Source of the DNA: Mycolicibacterium litorale
GTDB taxonomy: Bacteria > Actinomycetota > Actinomycetes > Mycobacteriales > Mycobacteriaceae
Direction of reading: 5' to 3'
DNA length: 64,000 bases
NCBI GenBank assembly: GCA_002007745.1
Contig: CP019882.1
Span: 2,542,001-2,606,000, forward strand
A program made the translations under genes and the position numbers. Under the pieces are notes generated by a model. It was not told the origin of the DNA. It did no database searches and worked only from the letters and a program-made list of their open reading frames with translations. This document shows positions 24,944 through 35,680 of the stretch, one piece after another; positions within the stretch are counted from its first letter, which is position 1; each line of letters starts with the position of its first letter.

Positions 24944-25444
24944 ATGACCTCGCCCATCGTCGTCATGGGGGTATCCGGGTCGGGGAAATCGACCGTCGGC
25001 GCCGCCTTGGCGCAGCGGCTCCGCGTCCCGTTCGCCGACGCCGACGACTTCCACCCGCCCGCCAACATCGCGAAGATGACCGCAGGCCACGCACTCGACG
25101 ACGACGACCGCTACCCGTGGTTGGAGGCCATCGGCGAGTGGCTCGCCGGGCACGCCGGGGGCGGGGTGATGAGTTGCTCAGCGCTCAAGCGCAAATACCG
25201 CGACCAGATCCGGCGACACTGCCCTGACGTCCGGTTCTTACACCTCAGCGGTGCGGCGGAGGTCATCACCCGCCGGCAGGCCAGCAGACCGGGGCATTTC
25301 ATGCCCGCGTCGTTGCTCGCCTCGCAGTTCGAAACCCTCGAACCGCTCGATGCCGACGAAGACGGACTCAGCATCGACGTCGACCAGAGCATCGACTCGA
25401 TCGTGGACCAGTACGTAGCCCGCACGACAGGAGTGAACGGATGA
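24944..25444 (+). CDS. gntK: Gluconokinase
   Basis: 166 residues from ATG 24944 with AGGAGGG at 24926; an upstream ATG at 24881 is out of family register. P-loop GVSGSGKST, DADDFHPPANIAKM substrate segment, LDDDDRYPWL, SCSALKRKYRD and RPGHFMPASLLASQFETLE are all signatures of GntK, which phosphorylates gluconate to 6-phosphogluconate. The stop overlaps the gntP start (GGATGA), so they are coupled. Confidence 0.92.
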   Translation: MTSPIVVMGVSGSGKSTVGAALAQRLRVPFADADDFHPPANIAKMTAGHALDDDDRYPWLEAIGEWLAGHAGGGVMSCSALKRKYRDQIRRHCPDVRFLHLSGAAEVITRRQASRPGHFMPASLLASQFETLEPLDADEDGLSIDVDQSIDSIVDQYVARTTGVNG

Positions 25445-26871
25445 ACCTGACCACCTCCGTATTGGCTGACGCGCCTGAATTGGCGATCCCGGTGGCGCCG
25501 GGGTGGCAGCTGATCCTGGCATTCCTGGCCGGCATCGCCGTGATCGTCGTCCTGATCACGGTCTTGAACCTGCACCCGTTCCTGGCGTTGATCTTCGGTG
25601 CACTGACCGTGGGCATCGTGGCGGGGGAGAACCTGGAAAAGGTGCTCAAGTCGTTCTCCGACGGCTTCGGTTCGACCGCGGCCGGCGTCGGCATCCTGAT
25701 CGCCCTCGGCGCCATGTTCGCCAAACTGCTCGCCGATTCCGGCGGTGCGGACGAGATCGTCGACACCATCGTCGGGCACGCCTCGCCGCGGGCGCTGCCC
25801 TGGGCGATGGCCCTGGTCGGCGCGATCATCGGGTTGCCGATGTTCTTCGAGATCGGCCTGGTGCTGTTGATGCCGGTCATCTACCTGGTTTCCCGGCGCT
25901 CGCAGCTGTCCCTCATCACCGTCGGAATCCCGGCTCTGGCAGGGCTTTCCGCGATGCACGGCTTCGTACCTCCGCACCCCGGCCCGCTGACCGCCATCTC
26001 CCTGCTCGACGCGAACCTCGGCGTGACCCTGGCGCTCGGCGTCGCGGTAGCGATCCCCACCATCATCGTGGCCGGACCGCTGTTCGGAAAGCTTGCCGGT
26101 CGATGGGTCGTGGTCGACGCGCCCGACACCTTCGCCCGAGACGAGTTTGCCGCCCACAGCGAGGGCCCCGGCGCGGCGGTCGCGACCGGTCGGCAACTGC
26201 ATCGGCCGTCGTTCGCGATGACAATGTTCTCGGTGCTGCTACCGGTGGTGCTGATGCTCGGCAAGGCGCTGGTCGACATCTTCATCGCCGACGAGAATCA
26301 ATGGTTTCGAGTCACTTTCGACGTACTCGGTACCCCGCTGATCGCCCTGCTGATTGCGGTCATCGTGGGCATCTTCACCCTCGGTGTGGGTGCCGGCATG
26401 TCCCGCGACCAAGTGACCAAGTGTGTCGAGTCAGGCCTGCCGCCCGTCGCAGGCATCATCTTGATCGTCGCTGCGGGCGGCGGCTTCAAGCAGGTGCTCG
26501 TCGACAGCGGCATCGGCACCTTGCTCGCGGACTGGGCCAAGGGCGTCAACATCTCGGTGATTCTGCTGGCCTGGGTGCTGGCCGTACTCATCCGACTGGC
26601 GACCGGTTCGGCAACCGTCGCGACCATCACCGCTTCCGCACTGATGCTCGGGCTGGTCGAGGGCCTCGGCACCGGACAGGTGTCGCTGGTGGTGCTGGCC
26701 GTCGGCGCGGGATCACTGTTCTTCTCCCACGTCAACGACGCCGGCTTCTGGCTGGTCAACCAGTACTTCCGGATCAGCGTGGGCCAGACCATCAAGACCT
26801 GGTCGCTGATGGAGACGGTGCTGTCGGTGACCGGCCTGGTCGTGGTGCTGCTGCTCAGTTTGGTGATCTGA
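25441..26871 (+). CDS. gntP: Gluconate:H+ symporter, GntP family
   Basis: 476 residues with about 12-14 membrane segments. GntP family features: LHPFLALIFGALTVGI, GFGSTAAGVGILIALGAMFAKLL, HGFVPPHPGPLTAI, GGGFKQVLVDSGIG, RLATGSATVATITASALM and SHVNDAGFWLVNQYF. It imports gluconate or related sugar acids for the coupled gluconokinase. Confidence 0.9.
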   Translation: MNLTTSVLADAPELAIPVAPGWQLILAFLAGIAVIVVLITVLNLHPFLALIFGALTVGIVAGENLEKVLKSFSDGFGSTAAGVGILIALGAMFAKLLADSGGADEIVDTIVGHASPRALPWAMALVGAIIGLPMFFEIGLVLLMPVIYLVSRRSQLSLITVGIPALAGLSAMHGFVPPHPGPLTAISLLDANLGVTLALGVAVAIPTIIVAGPLFGKLAGRWVVVDAPDTFARDEFAAHSEGPGAAVATGRQLHRPSFAMTMFSVLLPVVLMLGKALVDIFIADENQWFRVTFDVLGTPLIALLIAVIVGIFTLGVGAGMSRDQVTKCVESGLPPVAGIILIVAAGGGFKQVLVDSGIGTLLADWAKGVNISVILLAWVLAVLIRLATGSATVATITASALMLGLVEGLGTGQVSLVVLAVGAGSLFFSHVNDAGFWLVNQYFRISVGQTIKTWSLMETVLSVTGLVVVLLLSLVI

Positions 26872-26877
26872 GCGGCG

Positions 26878-27450
26878 TCAGCCCTTGACGACCTGCGTAC
26901 CGCCGGCCAGCTCGTCGTGCTTGCCCTGCTTGGTCGGGCTGTTGTTGATGGTCACCGCGATCACGATGTAGGCGATGAACGCCAGCAGTCCGCCGAGGTA
27001 AGGGATGACCGACAGCAACGTGAACGAGTTGCGGATCGCCGATTGCTGCACAGTGGGCTTCGGTGCTCCGCCGGGCCCGTGAACGCTCAGACCGAGGATC
27101 TTCTTCGCCGGCGTCCACCCCTGCGTCACCTCGAAGGCGACGAAGTAGACGAACGTCAGTACACCCGAAAACAGGCCGGTGACAAGGATGTTGCTGGTTG
27201 CGTGGAAGATCAGCGCCAGCAGGAACGCGACGATGCCCACGATGACGCCGTCGATCAACCGAGCGGCGAAGCGTAAGCCCAACCCGCCCGGTTGCCCGGC
27301 AGGCGCGGGCGGGTAGCCTCCCGGATATCCGCCTGGGTAACCGCCGTAGCCGGGCTGGCCGTACTGATTCGGCGGCGGCGGCGGCGGTGGTGGGGGATAT
27401 CCCCCGGGTGGTGGACCGTAGGCATTGGGATCGTAGTCACCCGTGGTCAT
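26878..27450 (-). CDS. RDD-family membrane protein with Pro/Gly/Tyr-rich N-terminus
   Basis: 190 residues. Residues 1-55 are low complexity (nine consecutive Pro, then GGYPGGYPGGYPP) and cytosolic. The RDD domain follows: GLRFAARLIDGVIVGIVAF with its Arg-Asp signature, then three further hydrophobic segments. RDD proteins are poorly understood; some are Na+/H+-type transporters. It is convergent with gntP, leaving only 6 bases between stops. Confidence 0.8.
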   Translation of the reverse strand: MTTGDYDPNAYGPPPGGYPPPPPPPPPNQYGQPGYGGYPGGYPGGYPPAPAGQPGGLGLRFAARLIDGVIVGIVAFLLALIFHATSNILVTGLFSGVLTFVYFVAFEVTQGWTPAKKILGLSVHGPGGAPKPTVQQSAIRNSFTLLSVIPYLGGLLAFIAYIVIAVTINNSPTKQGKHDELAGGTQVVKG

Positions 27451-27541
27451 CAGATCGCTCCTCCCGCTGGCTCGGTCTGGCCCAATCTACCCGGAGGGCC
27501 GGACCTTGCAGGGGCTTCGCCGCGTCGCGATCCGAACGTCG

Positions 27542-28405
27542 TCAGCGCTTGGCCAGCTTCTTGGCTCTTTTCTCGGCCTTCTTGTTGGCTTTCCTGGCCT
27601 GCGACCGGGTGGTCTCGATCAGCTCGCCACCTTGGTCTCTGGCCACCTCGGCGAATTCGATGCCGCGTTCGCGCGCGACCTCGGCCAGCTCGACACCGCG
27701 TTCCCGGGCCACCTCGGCGAATTCGGCGGCCAATTCGGCACCGCGTTCGCGGGCGATGTCGGCGATTTCGGCGCCGCGCTTGCGGGCTGTCTCGATCAAC
27801 GGCGCGGTGCGCTCGCCGGCAGCCAGCGCCAGCTCGCGGCCGCGCTCGGCGCCCACCTGCAGGCCGTGGCCGACCTTGGGACCCACCTTGTCGAGTACGT
27901 CGTTGTCCAGCAGACTCGAGCTCGAGCCCTGCACGCCGGAGGCAATGGCCTCGCTGACCTTGCGAGCCGCCCGGCGCCCGCGCCAGCCCAGCGACGGCTT
28001 ACCCGCGGTGTCGGCGGAGGCGATGATCAGACCGCCGAGCAGGCTCATGTCGGTGAGGAACTCGCGGCGCTTCTGTGCCTTGAGCTGTTGATCGGTTTCA
28101 GCCCAGAACATGTGCGCGCCGAGGTTGGCGGGTATGACGGTGAAGGCCAGGACAGCCGAGGCCAGCCGGGGCAACCGACCCGACGCCAGCAGTAGTCCGC
28201 CACCGATCTGGACCGCGGCGTTGATCTTCGCGAAGGTTTCCGGGTCGCTCGGCACTCCGGAGCCGACGGGCTCGGGCAACTTCTGCAGGCCCTCGAGGGC
28301 GGGCCGGGCGGCTTCGGCGGCTGGTTTGGGACTTCTCAGGGCGTCGAATCCCTGACCGATGAACACCGCCGCCAGCATGGGCCGGGCAACTTTGCGAATC
28401 AACAT
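27542..28405 (-). CDS. DoxX-family membrane protein with repetitive helical tail
   Basis: 287 residues from ATG 28405 (MLIRKVARPMLAAVFIGQG). Residues 1-130 are a four-helix DoxX domain (AAVQIGGGLLLASGRLPRLASA). The rest is a charged amphipathic tail containing near-repeats of the type ARERGAEL/ARERGVEL/ARERGIEF every 10-14 residues, ending in Lys/Arg-rich KKAEKRAKKLAKR. The tail looks like a long surface helix that might bind membrane, nucleic acid or a partner; no function is known. Confidence 0.78.
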   Translation of the reverse strand: MLIRKVARPMLAAVFIGQGFDALRSPKPAAEAARPALEGLQKLPEPVGSGVPSDPETFAKINAAVQIGGGLLLASGRLPRLASAVLAFTVIPANLGAHMFWAETDQQLKAQKRREFLTDMSLLGGLIIASADTAGKPSLGWRGRRAARKVSEAIASGVQGSSSSLLDNDVLDKVGPKVGHGLQVGAERGRELALAAGERTAPLIETARKRGAEIADIARERGAELAAEFAEVARERGVELAEVARERGIEFAEVARDQGGELIETTRSQARKANKKAEKRAKKLAKR

Positions 28406-28448
28406 GGCGGCGGTGTTCCCGGCGGCGTTCGCCGCCAAACCCGGGTCG

Positions 28449-28949
28449 TTACCCGCCGAGGCGGCGCATCCACAACGGGAAGACAACCCAGGCGACCAGC
28501 ATCGCGGCGGCGGTGACAACCCCGGCGAACACCCCGGCTGAGTCGCCGAGGACGGCTCCGAACACCACGATCGCGACGCCGGTCAGGGCAGCTCCCAGGA
28601 GCAGCAGGCCGTTGAACGCGAACCGGTGTGCGGCGGATACCAGCGGCCGCAGCTTGTGTCGCCGAAACAGCAGCCGGTGCATGCCGACCGGTGCCACCAG
28701 TAGCACGGTGGCGGTCAGCGAGCACCCGACGGTGGCCAGGTACACGCCGTGGAGCCAGGCGCTCAGCGTGGCGAACCGGTCCTGGAACGGCAGAGTCAGC
28801 AGGAATCCGGTGAGCAGCTGCACACCGGTCTGGGTCACCCGCAGCTCCTGAAGCAGGCTGGACCAGTTACGGTCCAGCCGTTCGGCCTCGGTCTCCGAGC
28901 GGGCCGCGGAGTTCCACCGCGCGTCGAGTTCGGGATGGTCGACATCCAC
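28449..28949 (-). CDS. DUF6328 family membrane protein
   Basis: 166 residues. A soluble N-terminus with NWSSLLQELRVTQTGVQLL is followed by four hydrophobic segments (LTGFLLTLPF, YLATVGCSLTATVLLVAPVG, LLLLGAALTGVAIVVFG, AAMLVAWVVFPLW), which fits DUF6328. It lies between the DoxX and MscS genes on the same strand and is probably co-transcribed. Function is unknown. Confidence 0.72.
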   Translation of the reverse strand: MDVDHPELDARWNSAARSETEAERLDRNWSSLLQELRVTQTGVQLLTGFLLTLPFQDRFATLSAWLHGVYLATVGCSLTATVLLVAPVGMHRLLFRRHKLRPLVSAAHRFAFNGLLLLGAALTGVAIVVFGAVLGDSAGVFAGVVTAAAMLVAWVVFPLWMRRLGG

Positions 28950-28997
28950 CTGGTGGAGATGCCCGCCGAGGTGCCCGGAGAAACCCCGGGCACTGGG

Positions 28998-30245
28998 CTA
29001 TTCGCCCCGGCCCGGGGTGTGGGCCAGATCCGGCGACTCGGCGCGTTCGGCCAGTGCCTCGGCACCGGGACCCTCGAATGCGCGTCCGCGTTGCTCGGCC
29101 CGCGGGCTGCCGCTGAACAACGTCGAGTCGGCGCGGTTGGCGCGCGCGCCACCGTCATGGGTCTGCAGGCCGCCCGAGGCACCGGCGAACTGCTCGATCC
29201 GCCAGCGCGGCAGCGCCCCGGGGTTGGTCCGCTGCAACCATCGCACCATTCCCTCGCGCACCGCACACCGCAGGTCGAACAGGGCGCCGGCGTTGGCTGC
29301 GCTCACCAGCATCCGCACCCGCAGATGGCCGCCGACCGCGTCGGTCACCTGCAGGACGCCGACCCGGCCGTCCCACAGATCGCTGCCGGACAACAACCGA
29401 TCCAGTTCGGCCCGCATACCGTCGAGCGGGACGGTGAAATCGACATCGAGTTCGGCGGTCCCGAGCAGTTCGGTGGCCTGACGCGTCCAGTTCTGGAAGG
29501 GAGTGGTCGTGAAGTATGTGCACGGCAATACCAATCGGCGCTCGTCCCAGAGGTGCACCACGACGTAGGTCAGGGTGATCTCCTCGATACGGCCCCACTC
29601 CTCCTCCAGCACGACGACGTCGCCCACCCGGATCGCGTCGGAGAACGCGATCTGGATTCCGGCGAACGCCGCACCCAGGGATGTCTGGGCGGCAAGCCCG
29701 GCAACCACCGAGAGCACACCGGCGGAAGCGAACAGGGTCCGGCCCAGGTCGACGAAGGACGGGAAGGTCATCAGCGCGGCAGCGGTGCCGATGAGGATGA
29801 CGACGGCGACCGCGATCCGGCGCAGCACGGTGACCTGAGTGCGGATCTTGCGGCGGTGCCGGTCGGCGTCGGTCATCTGGGTGTCGCCGCCGCCGAAGCG
29901 GGCGATCACTCGTTGCTCGACGACCATGGCCAGACTGCTCATCACCCAGGTCAGCGCCGCGATCAGCAGGATCACCAGTATCTGGTGAACGGTGTTGCGC
30001 CAGAACGCATCCGTTTCGGTGACTCGGTCGAAGGCCGCCAGCGCGGCGATCGTCATCAGGGTGACGCGGGCAGGTGTACGGGTCAGTCGGGCGACGTCGG
30101 CCAAGAGGTCGCTGCGCCGGCCGAGGCGTTGCAAGACCCAGGACAACAGCGACCCCGCTGCGTAGGCCACGGCGATCGCACCCGCGACCCAGGCGGCCAT
30201 GATCGCGAAGGAGGTGGCGGAGTTCAGTTCGGTGTGTTCTGTCAT
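28998..30245 (-). CDS. Small-conductance mechanosensitive channel (MscS family)
   Basis: 415 residues. Several N-terminal membrane helices precede the pore helix and beta domain: SVVAGLAAQTSLGAAFAGIQIAFSDAIRVGD is abbreviated here as the GLAAQTSLG...IQIAFSDAIRVGD pattern of MscS, then VVLEEEWGRIEEITLTYVVV. It would release solutes on hypo-osmotic shock. The C-terminus is a longer polar tail with charged low-complexity sequence. Confidence 0.85.
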   Translation of the reverse strand: MTEHTELNSATSFAIMAAWVAGAIAVAYAAGSLLSWVLQRLGRRSDLLADVARLTRTPARVTLMTIAALAAFDRVTETDAFWRNTVHQILVILLIAALTWVMSSLAMVVEQRVIARFGGGDTQMTDADRHRRKIRTQVTVLRRIAVAVVILIGTAAALMTFPSFVDLGRTLFASAGVLSVVAGLAAQTSLGAAFAGIQIAFSDAIRVGDVVVLEEEWGRIEEITLTYVVVHLWDERRLVLPCTYFTTTPFQNWTRQATELLGTAELDVDFTVPLDGMRAELDRLLSGSDLWDGRVGVLQVTDAVGGHLRVRMLVSAANAGALFDLRCAVREGMVRWLQRTNPGALPRWRIEQFAGASGGLQTHDGGARANRADSTLFSGSPRAEQRGRAFEGPGAEALAERAESPDLAHTPGRGE

Positions 30246-30380
30246 CAGGCGGTGTCACTTCCGAGATCGGAGACTTCATCGTCAGATGGTCGGCGCCGCG
30301 GCGCCCCGGTGCTTTCGCGTACCCGTCATGCCGCGGTTCGAGGCCTCCGCCCGTTCATTGAGACAGCGATCACACCGCTG

Positions 30381-30953
30381 TCAGGCCAGCAGCATGCGCG
30401 CCGAGGCTTCGAGGCGGGTGGCGATCTCGGTGTAGGACGCATATCCCATGCCGGCCCGGACCAGCGCCCCGGCGTAGAGCTGTTCGAGTGATTCGACGAT
30501 GTCTGAATCAGACTGGGCGCCAAGGGCTGAGCACAACCGTTGGTGAATCTCGCGGCCGATCCGGAAGCGTAGGTGCTCGACGTCGGGATCCTTGCCGAGT
30601 AGTGCGGTGGTGACCGCGCCGGCCAGCTCGGGCTCGTCGGCGACCAGCAATGCGATGTTGCGCAGCACGCCGACCACCCGCTCGATCGGATCGGGGGAGT
30701 CGTCCGGCGGTGTGCTGGCAGAGGCCAGTCGGCGCCAGAACACCTCGGCGACCAGGTGCTCTTTGGAGGAGAAGTAGGTGTATGCCGTCGCCGCCCCGAC
30801 ACCGGCTTCGGCCGCGACCATCCGGATCGTCAGGCCGGAGAATCCCTCCCTGCTGAGAACGTCGACCGCGGCGCGGCCCAGACGGTCCACCGTGGCGGCC
30901 TGCTTCGCTGACAACCGGCGTCGCGTCGATTCCCGAGCTACCGGATCAGACAC
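30381..30953 (-). CDS. TetR-family transcriptional regulator
   Basis: 190 residues. Helix-turn-helix: GFSGLTIRMVAAEAGVGAA, then TAYTYFSSKEHLVAEVF. The ligand domain is all helical, with no signature that predicts the effector. It is divergent from the methyltransferase at 31036 and 136 bases from mscS; either could be a target. Confidence 0.82.
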   Translation of the reverse strand: MSDPVARESTRRRLSAKQAATVDRLGRAAVDVLSREGFSGLTIRMVAAEAGVGAATAYTYFSSKEHLVAEVFWRRLASASTPPDDSPDPIERVVGVLRNIALLVADEPELAGAVTTALLGKDPDVEHLRFRIGREIHQRLCSALGAQSDSDIVESLEQLYAGALVRAGMGYASYTEIATRLEASARMLLA

Positions 30954-31026
30954 ATGTCCGGACGCTACTACAACCGATCTGCACCGACAAGGTGCGCGCT
31001 GGCCATCGACTACGTCGACGGGTTAG

Positions 31027-32768
<1,742 letters not shown>

Positions 32769-32785
<17 letters not shown>

Positions 32786-33500
32786 CCGTGATCGGCTTCT
32801 CGAAGTAGAGTGCCACGCTCTTGCCCACGAGCGGGTTGAGCGCGGATTCGGCGACTCGGGTCAGCGCGGGCTTCGACATCATGTCCCAAACCAGCAGTCT
32901 GTGGTATGCCTTCACCGCGGGATGCTCCGGCTTCTCCACGCCGACAGCACATTTCAGCCACCAGAACGGTGAGTGTAGAGCGTGAGCATGGTGTGAGTGG
33001 GTGAAGGTGAGCCCGCCCCGGACCAGTTTGGCCTTCAGCTCGTCAGCCTTATAGATCCGGATGTGGCCACCCTCGTTGGCGTGATACTCGTCGGACAGCA
33101 ACCAGCAGATTCGCTCGGGCAGCCAGCGCGGAACTGTGACAGCCAACTTGCCACCGGGCTTGAGCACCCGAATCAACTCGGAGATCGCACTGTCGTCATC
33201 GGGAATGTGTTCCAGGATCTCCGAGGCGATCACGCAGTCGAACGTGTCGTCGGGGTAGGGCAGCGCCAGCGCGTCACCCACCACCACCTGTGCCTTGGCT
33301 GCGGCAGGAGCCTCGCCTGCCTGGCCCATCGCCTGCAGCAAGGTGTCGACATCGGCCAGTTCGGCGGCGTCCTGGTCGAAGGCGATCACGTTGGCTCCGC
33401 GGCGGTAGGCCTCAAAGCTGTGCCGTCCGGCGCCGCAGCCGACGTCGATGACCTTCTTGCCCGGGCCGATCTCGAGCCGGTCGTAGTCCACTGTCAGCAT
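32769..33500 (-). CDS. Class I SAM-dependent methyltransferase
   Basis: 243 residues. Motif I VIDVGCGAGRHSFEAYRRGA, acidic loop VIAFDQDAAEL, VVGDALALPYPDDTFDCVIA, and LKPGGKLAVTVPRWLPE. This is the UbiE/Methyltransf_11 pattern. It overlaps the glycosyltransferase by 7 bases and the downstream gene by 17, so the three are made together. The substrate is presumably the product of the glycosyltransferase. Confidence 0.8.
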
Positions 33501-34774
33501 GGTTCGTCGACCGCCTCCACGGTGCTGGCGACCCGGCCGGTGCGTCCGGCCCTGGCGATCGCTTGTTCATAGACGCGCACTGTCTGGGCGGCAACTGATT
33601 CCCAGCTGAACACGTCCAGGGCGCGGCGCCGACCGGCTGCGCCCAGCCATTGCCGGCGCTCCGGCGACTCCAGTTGGCGGCCGAGTGCCGCAGTCAACTC
33701 GGCGACGTCGCCGGGAGTCACCAGGTCCGCGCATTCGCCGTCGGGGCCCAGCACCTCGGGCAGCGCGCCCGCCCGGCTCGCCACGATCGGCGTGCCGCTG
33801 GCCATGGCCTCGACCGCCGGCAACGAGAAGCCCTCGTACAGCGAGGGGATACACGCGATCTCCGCCGAGGCGAACAGCCGTGCCAACTCGTCGTCGGACA
33901 GCCCGCTGGAGATGTGCACGATGTCGCTGATACCCAGTTCGGCGATCAGTTTCTCGGTCGGTCCGTTGGGCTCGAGCTTGGCGACCAGTTGCAGCTCGAG
34001 GTCGTGATCGGTGCGCAGCTTCGCCACCGCGTGTAACAGGTGTCCGATCCCTTTGAGGGGGCGGTCCGCGCTGGAGATGGCGATGATGCGTCCGGGCACC
34101 CGAGGGTGGCTGGACGGCTTGAACAAATCGGTGTCCACGCCCAGCGGTACCACGCGCAGTTGGTCTGGGCTGACCCCGAAGTCATCGGCGATGTCGGTGG
34201 CCGACGACGACGAGACGGTCAGCAGATCCGGGATTCTGCGTGCCACCTTCTTCTGCATTTCGGCGAAGCCATACCACCTGTGCACCAACGGCTTCCGCCA
34301 CCATTTGGCGGCCGCCAAATCCAGCACCCGGTCCCTGGTGATCGGGTGGTGCACGGTGGCGACAACGGGCAGGCCGTTCTGTGCGATCTTGAGCAGGCCG
34401 CTGCCCAGGCACTGATTGTCGTGCACGACGTCGAACTCGTCGCGACGCTGGGCGAGCAGGCGGGCGGCGCGCAGGCTGAAGGTGCGTGGCTCGGGGAACC
34501 CGGAACTCCACATGGTGGCCAGCTCAAGCACGTCGATGCTGTCCCGGATCTCGCTGGGACGGGGCGTGCGGAACGGGTCGGGTTCCCGGTACAGGTCCAG
34601 GCTGGGGACCTCGGTCAAACGCACCCGAGCATCGAGCAATTCGGGATAGGGCTGGCCGGAGAACACCTCGACGTCATGGCCCAGTTCGACCAGGCCGCGG
34701 CTCAGATGGCGTACATAGACACCCTGCCCGCCGCAATGGGTCTTACTGCGATAGGACAGCAAAGCAATTCGCAT
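33494..34774 (-). CDS. Glycosyltransferase family 4
   Basis: 426 residues from ATG 34774 (AGGAG eight bases upstream; a GTG at 34780 is too close to it). GT-B fold: N-terminal YRSKTHCGGQGVYVRHL, HDNQCLGSG, middle VSSSSATDIADDFGVS and VPLGVDTDLFKPS, C-terminal EX7E region SLYEGFSLPAVEAMASGTPIV. It transfers a sugar from a nucleotide or polyprenyl donor. First gene of the GT-methyltransferase-prenyltransferase-like operon. Confidence 0.85.
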   Translation of the reverse strand: MRIALLSYRSKTHCGGQGVYVRHLSRGLVELGHDVEVFSGQPYPELLDARVRLTEVPSLDLYREPDPFRTPRPSEIRDSIDVLELATMWSSGFPEPRTFSLRAARLLAQRRDEFDVVHDNQCLGSGLLKIAQNGLPVVATVHHPITRDRVLDLAAAKWWRKPLVHRWYGFAEMQKKVARRIPDLLTVSSSSATDIADDFGVSPDQLRVVPLGVDTDLFKPSSHPRVPGRIIAISSADRPLKGIGHLLHAVAKLRTDHDLELQLVAKLEPNGPTEKLIAELGISDIVHISSGLSDDELARLFASAEIACIPSLYEGFSLPAVEAMASGTPIVASRAGALPEVLGPDGECADLVTPGDVAELTAALGRQLESPERRQWLGAAGRRRALDVFSWESVAAQTVRVYEQAIARAGRTGRVASTVEAVDEPC

Positions 34775-34870
34775 GCTCACGCTCCTGCAACGTCCACGAC
34801 CGACGCGGCCGAATCACCCGCTGGGCTCGCGTATGTCATCGTGTAAGGACCCGGACGGTGGCAGCGAGCT

Positions 34871-34896
34871 GTCTGGACATGTGTCTGGACTATAAT
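34871..34896 (+). promoter_or_regulatory. Promoter with direct repeat upstream of metallo-hydrolase
   Basis: GTCTGGAC occurs at 34871-34878 and again at 34883-34890 (12-base period), immediately followed by a perfect -10 hexamer TATAAT at 34891-34896. The repeats occupy the -35 region, so an activator or repressor could bind there. The gene start is 67 bases downstream. Confidence 0.5.
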
Positions 34897-34962
34897 TCGA
34901 TTAGCTACACAGTGCAACGTAAGTGCCCGGCAGCCGCGTCGGTGAGGGATACATTCGGCTAG

Positions 34963-35673
34963 ATGCGCTACGACTGGCAAACATTGTCCGACGGCGTACA
35001 CCGCTGCCGGCTACCGTTTCTAGACGTCACTGTTGGCCTGGTCCACGGCAGCCGGAACGTATTGCTGATCGATTGCGGCACAACGCTGTTGGAAGCCGCT
35101 CAGATCGCCGATGATGTCGCCGAGCTGACCGGCGCGGTGGTCACGCAGGTGGTGCTGACCCATCACCATTTCGACCACGTGCTGGGTTCCGCCGGCTTCG
35201 GCGGGGCGATGATCCACGCCTCCGCCGGCGTCGTCACGGCACTGACCTCCGGCCTCGGCGAGCTTCGCGCGGATGCGCTCGGCTACGGGGCCGACCCGGC
35301 GCAGGTGGCGCGCGCGATCGCCGCAACGCGCGCACCCGACCGCGTCGTGACGAGCGCGGTCCTCGACCTCGGTGGCCGGTTGGTGCGAGTCGAGCATCCC
35401 GGCCTCGGTCACACCGACCACGACCTCGTCGTCGTGGTGGATCCCGTCGCGCCGGGACAGCGGCGCGTGGTCTTCTGTGGCGACCTCGTCGAGGAGTCCG
35501 CCGACCCGGCGATCGGCGCCGACTCGGACCTGGATGCCTGGCCCTCGACGCTGGACCGGGTTCTCACCCTGGGCGGTCCGGACGCGATCTACGTGCCGGG
35601 CCACGGCGCATTGGTGGATGCCGAGTTCGTCCGGGTTCAGCGGCAGTGGCTGGCAGCCCGCGGCGCCCGCTGA
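34963..35673 (+). CDS. MBL-fold metallo-hydrolase
   Basis: 236 residues. Metal-binding motif THHHFDHVLG, an upstream IDCGTT segment, a further His in GLGHTDHDLVV, Asp in FCGDLVE, and a final His in YVPGHGALVD give the complete glyoxalase II/MBL metal set. Substrate unknown. The gene start is 7 bases from a TTCGGCTAG leader without an obvious ribosome site. Confidence 0.82.
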   Translation: MRYDWQTLSDGVHRCRLPFLDVTVGLVHGSRNVLLIDCGTTLLEAAQIADDVAELTGAVVTQVVLTHHHFDHVLGSAGFGGAMIHASAGVVTALTSGLGELRADALGYGADPAQVARAIAATRAPDRVVTSAVLDLGGRLVRVEHPGLGHTDHDLVVVVDPVAPGQRRVVFCGDLVEESADPAIGADSDLDAWPSTLDRVLTLGGPDAIYVPGHGALVDAEFVRVQRQWLAARGAR

Positions 35674-35680
35674 ACCGAGC

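Noticed and set aside
25503..26888. 461-residue plus-strand frame overlapping gntP
   Set aside because: Arg/His/Gly-rich shadow of gntP in another frame.
28749..30491. 580-residue open frame on the plus strand
   Set aside because: It is antisense to the mscS and DUF6328 genes, has Gly/Gln/His-rich low-complexity composition and no recognisable motif; open antisense frames are expected at this GC content.
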